Positions 14,662 through 20,174 of a stretch of DNA of 20,174 bases are shown here, piece after piece; the stretch's first letter is position 1; each line of letters opens with the position of its first letter. The position numbers were made by a program, and so were the translations under genes. The notes below the pieces were generated by a model. It ran no database searches. It saw only the letters and a list, made by a program, of their open reading frames with translations, and was not told where the DNA came from. Origin of the DNA: JAUNKE01 sp041853585 (lineage in GTDB: Bacteria; Bacillota; Clostridia; Peptostreptococcales; Filifactoraceae); the NCBI GenBank assembly GCA_041853585.1, contig JBGZSM010000001.1, forward strand, positions 1 through 20,174. The letters run 5' to 3'.

Positions 14662-15260
14662 ATTTTGTATCGAAGAAAGGAAGAGTGAAAACACATGTTA
14701 TCTTTTAATCCACAAAGGTATAAGAACGGAGATTGGAAATATGTTTACAATCGTTGTGTGAATTGGCATTTGTAATAATGGCCAGGACGAGTTTGCGGAA
14801 ACGACACATGAAGAATACTTTGAAGTATCAACCCTCAATTAATGAAGAGTCATGAGAACGATTATTCCAACTTGCTAATTGTAATTAGTATCAAGCTCTG
14901 GTGTCGCTTCTTAATTTCTTTAAGGTAATATTTTATAATGAGCTTGGCATTCCAAGATCAGATTTGTTTTGATGGATATTTGTTCTTTATGCAGCTTATA
15001 CACTTTATTTTAAGGAAAGTTTAATATTGACGACACTGATAAGTATGCTTGCTACAGCTGTTTTAATTGTATGGATATTACTAATATAAAAAGAATAAAC
15101 AGATAATATAACGACGGAAGAAAATTGTTTTTGTTTATTGATATTTGTATGAAAAGCTATATCAAGAATAAGCTTACACTATCGTCGTGTTTTGCAACTA
15201 GTATCAACACTTTTCTATATATGACCTTGAACTATTTTATACATTTAATTGGCTGGATTA
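14662..15260. other. Decayed, AT-rich stretch without an intact gene
   Basis: No frame here looks intact. Short coding-like scraps on the plus strand are: a 26-residue frame from ATG 14695 behind AAAGGAAG (MLSFNPQRYKNGDWKYVYNR, then stop), a piece ending EYFEVSTLN, a piece ALVSLLNFFKVIFYNELGIP (about 14895-14960), and a hydrophobic tail ATAVLIVWILLI ending with the TAA near 15089. Together with the truncated regulator they look like the remains of a regulator plus membrane-protein locus. No transposase, direct repeat or insertion-sequence end was seen. Confidence 0.5.
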
Positions 15261-15261
15261 A

Positions 15262-15312
15262 AAAAGAAGCTGCGGCAGAACGAAAAAATCTCATTCTGCG
15301 ACAGCCCCTGAT
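15262..15312 (-). terminator. Terminator of the aldolase gene
   Basis: An imperfect 15-pair stem (GCTGCGGCAGAACGA with TCATTCTGCGACAGC, 12 paired positions) directly after the aldolase stop codon, ending in TTTTTT on the minus strand. Similar in sequence and loop to the terminator at 10104-10153. Confidence 0.8.
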
Positions 15313-15315
15313 TTT

Positions 15316-16257
15316 TTATTTGAAATGTTTCGCGGAGCCTGCGGAACCGAATACATTTTTAATTTTGTGTGCGACGATTTCTTTGATAGCATCTCTGCCC
15401 GGTCCAAGATATTTTCTCGGGTCAAATTCAGAAGGCTGCTCTGCGAACACTTTACGAATCGCTGCCGTCATCGCCATTCTCAAATCGGTATCCACATTGA
15501 TTTTACATACACCCAATTTGGATGCTCTGTTCAGCATATCCTCCGGCACTCCTTTTGCGCCCGGAATCTGTCCGCCGTACTGATTGCACAAATCAAGATA
15601 TTTCGGAATTACCGAAGAAGCGCCGTGAAGCACCAATGGGAACTCCGGAAGAAGATTGGAGATTTTTTCAAGTCGAGCGAAATCCAATTTCGGATCGCCG
15701 CTGAATTTGTATGCACCATGGCTTGTTCCGATTGCAATCGCCAACGAATCCACGCCGGTTCTTTTCACAAAATCAACTGCTTGGTCAGGGTCTGTATAAG
15801 TCGCATCTTCTTTGCTGACATTGACATCATCTTCCACGCCGGCCAATTTTCCAAGTTCCGCCTCAACGGTTACATTTCGAGGTTTAGCATATTCCACAAC
15901 ACGCTGTGCAAGTGCCACATTCTCCTCATACGGAAGTGCGGAGCCGTCAATCATTACGGAAGTAAATCCGTCATCAATACATTGCTTGCAAAGCTCAAAG
16001 CTGTCACCATGATCCAAATGAAGTACGATTGGCAAATCGGTTTCTTCCACCGCAGCCTCAACCAATTTTCTCAAATAAATCGGATTGGCATATTTTCTTG
16101 CGCCCGCGGATACCTGCAAAATTACTGCGGATTCCTGCTCCACTGCGGCACCGATAATTCCTTGAATTATTTCCATATTATTTACATTAAAAGCACCAAT
16201 CGCGTATTTTCCGTCGTACGCATTCTTAAACATTTGGCGACTGTTCATTAAAGCCAT
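15316..16257 (-). CDS. fba: Class II fructose-bisphosphate aldolase
   Basis: A cytosolic zinc enzyme of 313 residues, splitting fructose-1,6-bisphosphate to dihydroxyacetone phosphate and glyceraldehyde-3-phosphate in glycolysis, and the reverse in gluconeogenesis. Visible hallmarks are GAFNVNN (21-27), LHLDHG with catalytic Asp82 and zinc His83, VEAELG, GTSHGAYKF (zinc His and phosphate loop), LVLHGASSV (third zinc His) and NVDTDLR. Length is normal for the FbaA-type bacterial enzyme of about 300 residues. AGGAGG lies 6 bases before the ATG at 16257; the longer frame to 16275 would place that site inside the gene. It stands alone with its own terminator. Confidence 0.96.
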   Translation of the reverse strand: MALMNSRQMFKNAYDGKYAIGAFNVNNMEIIQGIIGAAVEQESAVILQVSAGARKYANPIYLRKLVEAAVEETDLPIVLHLDHGDSFELCKQCIDDGFTSVMIDGSALPYEENVALAQRVVEYAKPRNVTVEAELGKLAGVEDDVNVSKEDATYTDPDQAVDFVKRTGVDSLAIAIGTSHGAYKFSGDPKLDFARLEKISNLLPEFPLVLHGASSVIPKYLDLCNQYGGQIPGAKGVPEDMLNRASKLGVCKINVDTDLRMAMTAAIRKVFAEQPSEFDPRKYLGPGRDAIKEIVAHKIKNVFGSAGSAKHFK

Positions 16258-16293
16258 AATATACCTCCTAGTCAAAATTTGTTATCCATTTAT

Positions 16294-16299
16294 ATTATA
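16294..16299 (-). promoter_or_regulatory. -10 box of the aldolase gene
   Basis: TATAAT on the minus strand, 36 bases before the ATG. The matching -35 region is T-rich and poor. Confidence 0.4.
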
Positions 16300-16441
16300 T
16301 ATCAAATTTAAAAAAATGGTAGCCTTTATCGAAGAAAAATTTGATTTTGTGTAGAATAATTGAAAGGATTTATGGGATTATGCTTAAAAAACAAAATCGC
16401 ATATAAAATAAAAAATTTAAACCACAAAAATCATAAAAATA

Positions 16442-16470
16442 TTGTCGTGGAAAAAATTTTAGTGTAGTAT
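16442..16470 (+). promoter_or_regulatory. Promoter of the DUF819 gene
   Basis: TTGTCG (16442-16447), a 17-base spacer, then TAGTAT (16465-16470), both imperfect; 56 bases before the ATG. The remaining 16300-16440 stretch is AT-rich with nothing else recognised. Confidence 0.4.
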
Positions 16471-16526
16471 TGTAGTGTTATATAAAAATATTCGGGGGAA
16501 GTCCAAAGTTTGAAAGGAGATTATAA

Positions 16527-17753
16527 ATGGAAATTTTGATAAAGCTGAGAGATTCGATTGCAATCAGTGCGGATAATCTGTGGGCTTTGTGGACGATTAT
16601 GGCGGGTTGGGCTGCGATTACGATTTATTTGGAGCAAAAATACGATTGGGCATCCAAGGTGAGCGGTGCAATTATCGCGTTGCTCGGAGCAATGATTTTA
16701 TCCAATCTCGGCATTATTCCAACCGATGCGCCGGCTTATGATTCCGTCTGGACCTATGTGGTACCGCTTGCAATTCCGATGCTGTTGTTTAAAAGTGACT
16801 TGCGAAAAATTTGGCGGGAGAGCGGTCGATTGCTCATCATTTTTTTAATCAGTTCATTGGGTACGGTGCTCGGAGCCTTTGTCGGATTCTATGCGCTCAG
16901 TGACTTAGTTCCCGAACTTAGCAAAGTGGCGGCGATGATGGCGGGCTCCTACATCGGCGGGAGCGTAAACTTTGCAGCGATGTCCAGCGCATTTAATGTG
17001 GATGGCGAATTGGTTTCGGCGGCGGTCGTTGCGGACAACCTGTTGATGGCATTGTACTTCTTTGTACTCATTGCGATTCCGACGATGAAATTTTTTAGAA
17101 AAGCATACAAGCATCCTTTCATGGACGAGGTGGAGAAAAAAGGGAAGGAAGAAGGAAAAACCGTTGCGGCATCCTATTGGGGAAGAAAAGAAATTTCGCT
17201 CAAAGATATCGCATTTACCTTCGCTATTTCGATTGCCATCGTGACACTTTCGCAATTTTTGGCAACGCAGACCGAGGCTCTTGGAAAAAGTATGAACGGC
17301 AATATCGGAAAAACCATTACCTTGCTCGGCAACAAATATCTTTTCATTACCACGCTTACGATGCTTTTTGCAACGATTTTCCCAAAATTATTCGGTGAAA
17401 TTCGAGGCTCGCAAGAAATCGGAACCTTCCTTATATATATATTCTTTGTGGTAATCGGTGTGCCGGCGTCCATCGTCGTCATCATTACCAAGTCACCGCT
17501 CTTGCTTTTGTTCTGTGCAATCATGGTGGTGATGAATATGCTGGTGACCTTTATCGGCGGAAAGATATTCCGATTCAATTTGGAAGAAATCATTTTGGCA
17601 TCCAATGCCAACATCGGCGGGCCGACTACGGCGGTAGCGATGGCGATTTCAAAAGGTTGGACGGAGCTCATCGGTCCGATTATGATGGTGGGAACGCTCG
17701 GCTATGTCGTAGGAAACTACTTCGGATTGTTTGTCGGAAATTATTTGGGATAA
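16527..17753 (+). CDS. DUF819 family integral membrane protein (YjcL-like)
   Basis: A protein of 408 residues with about ten hydrophobic segments. ILSNLGIIPTDAPAYDSVWTY is characteristic, followed by VPLAIPMLLFKSDLRKIWRE, then GSYIGGSVNFAAMSS, and a second half with NANIGGPTTAVAMAISKGW. The duplicated GG-x-x-N/T motifs suggest two inverted structural repeats, as in secondary transporters, but the substrate of DUF819 proteins is unknown to me. A charged loop rich in Lys/Glu (about 190-220) separates the halves. AAAGGAG lies 7 bases before the ATG. Single gene with its own promoter and terminator, convergent with the oligoendopeptidase gene. Confidence 0.9.
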   Translation: MEILIKLRDSIAISADNLWALWTIMAGWAAITIYLEQKYDWASKVSGAIIALLGAMILSNLGIIPTDAPAYDSVWTYVVPLAIPMLLFKSDLRKIWRESGRLLIIFLISSLGTVLGAFVGFYALSDLVPELSKVAAMMAGSYIGGSVNFAAMSSAFNVDGELVSAAVVADNLLMALYFFVLIAIPTMKFFRKAYKHPFMDEVEKKGKEEGKTVAASYWGRKEISLKDIAFTFAISIAIVTLSQFLATQTEALGKSMNGNIGKTITLLGNKYLFITTLTMLFATIFPKLFGEIRGSQEIGTFLIYIFFVVIGVPASIVVIITKSPLLLLFCAIMVVMNMLVTFIGGKIFRFNLEEIILASNANIGGPTTAVAMAISKGWTELIGPIMMVGTLGYVVGNYFGLFVGNYLG

Positions 17754-17786
17754 TTCGCCATATAATAATGACAACCCTTTGAATAC

Positions 17787-17823
17787 AAAAGACCTTGTCG
17801 CCGAAAGGCTGCAAGGTCTTTTT
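17787..17823 (+). terminator. Rho-independent terminator of the DUF819 gene
   Basis: AAAAGACCTTG pairs with CAAGGTCTTTT, with an inner GCC-GAAA-GGC tetraloop stem, followed by T. It starts about 35 bases after the stop. Confidence 0.85.
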
Positions 17824-17863
17824 ACATTCTTAAATTGAAATTCATTTGAGCATGAAACCCTTT

Positions 17864-17918
17864 ACGGCAATTGATAAATCCGCTTTTAGCGAATGGATTT
17901 ACCGAAAACAATCGCCGT
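17864..17918. repeat. Long two-part inverted repeat in the convergent intergenic region
   Basis: ACGGCAATTG (17864-17873) pairs with CAATCGCCGT (17909-17918) with one mismatch, and inside it TAAATCC pairs with GGATTTA, with a GC-TTTTA-GC tip. No U-tract follows on either strand, so it is not an ordinary terminator. It lies 68 bases past the oligoendopeptidase gene's stop. Confidence 0.55.
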
Positions 17919-17985
17919 CTTTATGCTGCTCGGATTTTAAATCATATGCCCGTCAATTTTTCCAAATTGTTTTTTACAATCCCAA

Positions 17986-19665
17986 TTACATATTAAACGA
18001 TTGAAGCACTTCTTGAAGTTTCGGCACGATGTCTTCCAACACCGAAGTGGTCATCGGATTTTTCAGCTTGCCGATTTCAATCAGGTCGAAGAATGATGCG
18101 GAACCTCCCGCTTTGCACAGATTAATATATTCATCCATCGCTTTTTTCGGGTCTTCCAGCGACTTAATCAAATATTGGAATGCACAAACCTGAGCCAATG
18201 TGTAATCGATATAGTAGAATGGTGTATTGAACACATGATTTTGCATAAACCAGAAAGTCCCGCTTGCCAGATAGTCATCCTCATAATCCAGATACGGTCG
18301 ATACATCATTTCGAGCTCGTGGAATTTCGCTCGACGCTCCGCCGGGGTGGCATTCGGATTTTCATATACGAAATGCTGGAAGTGGTCGATGGTCACGCCG
18401 TATGGAATGAAGTTGATGGAATCGGTCAATGCCGCAAATTTGAATTTGTCCGCCTCATCGCCGAAGAAATAATGCATATACGGCCAAGTTAAAAACTCCA
18501 TACTCATCGAATGAATCTCACAGGCTTCAAAGGTTGGCCAAATATATTCCGGAAGCAGCATTCCCTGAGACATATAGTTTTGGAATGCATGGCCCGCTTC
18601 ATGCGTTACGACATCGATGTCGCCGCGCGTACCGTTAAAATTGGAGAAGATAAAAGGCATTTTATATTTGTCAAAGCTGGTGCAATATCCGCCGGATTGC
18701 TTGCCCGGTTTCGCCGTCAAATCCATCAGATTGTTGTTTACCATGAAGTGGAAGAATTCGCTCGTTTCCGGGCTGAGCTCGTCATACATTTTGATTGCCT
18801 GCTCCACGATGAATTTTTCTTCGCCCTGCGGATTCGGATTGCCGTCTTTGAAAATTATTGGAATATCATAAGCCTTAAAATCCGAAATACCGAGTCGAGC
18901 GGCCTGTTGTTTTCTCAGCTCGTTTGAAAGCGGCGTAATCGTTTTCAAAACTTTTTCACGATATCTCGCAACATCGTTATGGTCATAATCCGTACGCATC
19001 AACAATTTGTATTGCAGTTCCACATAATTCTTATAGCCGAGTGCAAGCGCCATTTCGTGACGGAGCTTCACTAATTCGTCATAGATTGAATCAAACTCAT
19101 CCTGATGTGCTTCATAAAATCGGTTGCGCACCAGATAAGCTTCTTTTCTGAATTCACGGTCTGTGTTTTGAAGCAATGGTGAAAGCTGCGTAAGCGTATA
19201 TTCCTTTCCTCGGAAATTTACTTTTCCGGTTGCGATGATTTTGTTGTATTTCGTTGTCAGCTCATTTTCTTTTTGCATATAAGGAATGGCTTTTTCGTTC
19301 AAGGCAAGATGACATTCCATCAAATTGAAATAATGCTTGCCGAATTCTTTTTCCAATTCATTTCTGAATTTAGAATGATAGATGGCTTTTTGCACCTCGA
19401 CATCCAAGTTTTGAAAAATCGGTGTATGCTCATCCATAAAATCATTCTCCGCCGAATAAAATTCGTCGGTCGTATCGATAGAATAGCGAGTGGTGCAAAT
19501 GTTGACTGTACTGTCATTATCCTTTTTCAGAAGTGCATACTCCTTAATCAGAGCAATTTGCTCGTCCGCCGTTGAAGCATTTTCGATTTTTTCTTTCATG
19601 TTCTTATAATTTGCAGTGACCTTGTCAATATCCGGTCGTTGATAAGGCAATTCTTGAAATTTCAT
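17986..19665 (-). CDS. M3 family oligoendopeptidase (PepF/thimet-like)
   Basis: A cytosolic zinc metallopeptidase of 559 residues that cuts short peptides, fitting a peptide-using organism. The zinc motif HEAGH is at 355-359 (His355, catalytic Glu356, His359), with the third ligand Glu383 in CEIHSMS 24 residues later, the M3 arrangement. SFDKYKMPFIFSNFNGTRGD just before it and FWFMQNHVFNTPFYYIDY (His/Tyr substrate-binding segment) near the C-terminus are also typical. Length suits the roughly 560-residue M3 oligoendopeptidase subgroup. The open frame reaches 19749, but AAGGAGAG places the start at ATG 19665 (MKFQELPYQ); the extra 28 residues would be encoded by the leader with its palindromes. 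No signal peptide. Confidence 0.95.
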   Translation of the reverse strand: MKFQELPYQRPDIDKVTANYKNMKEKIENASTADEQIALIKEYALLKKDNDSTVNICTTRYSIDTTDEFYSAENDFMDEHTPIFQNLDVEVQKAIYHSKFRNELEKEFGKHYFNLMECHLALNEKAIPYMQKENELTTKYNKIIATGKVNFRGKEYTLTQLSPLLQNTDREFRKEAYLVRNRFYEAHQDEFDSIYDELVKLRHEMALALGYKNYVELQYKLLMRTDYDHNDVARYREKVLKTITPLSNELRKQQAARLGISDFKAYDIPIIFKDGNPNPQGEEKFIVEQAIKMYDELSPETSEFFHFMVNNNLMDLTAKPGKQSGGYCTSFDKYKMPFIFSNFNGTRGDIDVVTHEAGHAFQNYMSQGMLLPEYIWPTFEACEIHSMSMEFLTWPYMHYFFGDEADKFKFAALTDSINFIPYGVTIDHFQHFVYENPNATPAERRAKFHELEMMYRPYLDYEDDYLASGTFWFMQNHVFNTPFYYIDYTLAQVCAFQYLIKSLEDPKKAMDEYINLCKAGGSASFFDLIEIGKLKNPMTTSVLEDIVPKLQEVLQSFNM

Positions 19666-19685
19666 AAAGATATTCTCTCCTTCTT

Positions 19686-19739
19686 GAGTTGTCAATCGGA
19701 CAACTCGACATTCAACCTTAAAGTTGTAATCTAAGTATA
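19686..19739 (-). promoter_or_regulatory. Leader and -10 region of the oligoendopeptidase gene with two palindromes
   Basis: On the minus strand a TATACT -10 box (19734-19739) lies 69 bases before the ATG. Downstream are CAAC-TTTAAG-GTTG (19713-19726), near the expected transcript start, and a perfect 8-base inverted repeat GAGTTGTC-CGATT-GACAACTC (19686-19706), just before the ribosome site. These could be repressor operators or a leader hairpin affecting translation. The -35 box is poor. Confidence 0.45.
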
Positions 19740-19854
19740 ACAAAAGCAAAACAAAAAGTATATTGAAATTTGTAGTTTTTTAAAAAGTAATTCGGGAGAA
19801 AAATTTTATGCGGCGATGGAGTCTTTAAAATTAAAATAGAAATTTTATGAAGAA

Positions 19855-19985
19855 GCAGATTCCGTCTTAGCTACAGCCTCCTATCAGAGGAGAGTAGAAA
19901 AAAGACTTAGGAACAACCGAGTGATGTTACCTTTTTCTTCAGCATTTCTACTTTGTATACCGACTTTTTTCTTTTGCCATAAAAT
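19855..19985. other. Gene-free region with nested inverted repeats, possible structured RNA
   Basis: The end of the window (19750-20174) has no convincing gene on either strand. Within it, on the plus strand, CTAC (about 19871) can pair with GTAG (about 19896) around a CCTC-CTATCA-GAGG hairpin. GGAACA and TGTT-A-CC form a second hairpin, and the same GTAGAAA can instead pair with TTTCTAC (about 19966), just before GACTTTTTTC. I do not recognise a known riboswitch, 6S, SRP or RNase P core. Which strand is transcribed is unclear. Confidence 0.3.
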
Positions 19986-20174
19986 AAGGTTTTCTATGAT
20001 TTAATATTTTATCATAAAGACCATTTACAGAAAAACTTTCATAACCTCTTATCCCGACTTGAAAATGTAAACAGCTGACAGCAAATTACGGTATAGAATA
20101 AGCTATATAATAGGAAGCGAAAAAAATTAAAATGAAAATAACGAAATGAAGATTCCGGACACAAAACACAAAAC

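Noticed and set aside
14401..15260. Insertion sequence or integrated element as source of the decayed region
   Set aside because: No transposase or integrase fragment, terminal inverted repeat or target duplication could be found.
15125..15583. 152-codon open frame running from the decayed region into the aldolase
   Set aside because: Its second half is antisense to the aldolase and crosses that gene's terminator; no homology-like motif is visible.
15325..16251. Open frame of 308 codons on the plus strand
   Set aside because: It lies antisense to the aldolase, has no ribosome site or recognisable motifs, and its length follows from the codon bias of the real gene.

Overview
The window looks like chromosomal DNA of a low-GC, Gram-positive, probably anaerobic member of the Firmicutes (Clostridia-like). 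This rests on strong AAAGGAGG-type ribosome binding sites, sigma-A-type TTGACA/TATAAT promoters, many U-tailed hairpin terminators, and a gene set (class II fructose-bisphosphate aldolase, M3 oligoendopeptidase, YuiF- and DUF819-type transporters) usual in peptide- and amino-acid-fermenting clostridia. The species cannot be named from the sequence. No tRNA, rRNA, CRISPR array or transposase was seen.

Layout. 1-1988: a broken methyl-accepting chemotaxis receptor, with an in-frame TAG in the signalling hairpin tip and no open 5' end. 2271-3809 (-): a ClC chloride/proton antiporter with a cytosolic RCK_C/TrkA_C tail. 3995-4906 (+): an alpha/alpha-toroid-like protein of unknown role, divergent from the ClC gene. 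5083-10025 (+): a two-gene, translationally coupled operon and the most interesting part of the window. Its first gene encodes a channel-like membrane protein with two degenerate TrkA_N/RCK-type Rossmann domains and a C-terminal RyR (ryanodine receptor repeat-like) domain. Its second encodes a TIR domain, one membrane helix and a long WD40-like beta-propeller region. 10183-12796 (-): a GlpQ-type phosphodiesterase with a large membrane domain, then a secreted copper-amine-oxidase-stalk protein. 13000-14322 (+): a YuiF-type Na+/H+ antiporter superfamily transporter. 14400-15260: a decayed AT-rich segment starting with a truncated BlaI/MecI-like regulator that keeps a good promoter. 15316-16257 (-): class II aldolase. 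16527-17753 (+): DUF819 membrane protein. 17986-19665 (-): M3 oligoendopeptidase. 19750-20174: no gene recognised, but RNA-like inverted repeats.

How the genes fit together. Most are independent housekeeping or transport units, each with its own promoter and terminator. The exception is the RyR/RCK plus TIR-WD40 pair. It is bounded by a terminator and its own promoter upstream and by a terminator downstream, and stop and start codons overlap by one base. Both products are predicted to sit in the membrane. My inference is that they form one signalling or immunity complex: the WD40 part senses, the TIR part hydrolyses or cyclises NAD+ (the candidate catalytic Glu is present), and the RyR/RCK channel-like protein responds to a nucleotide ligand. 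This is a hypothesis from domain content only.
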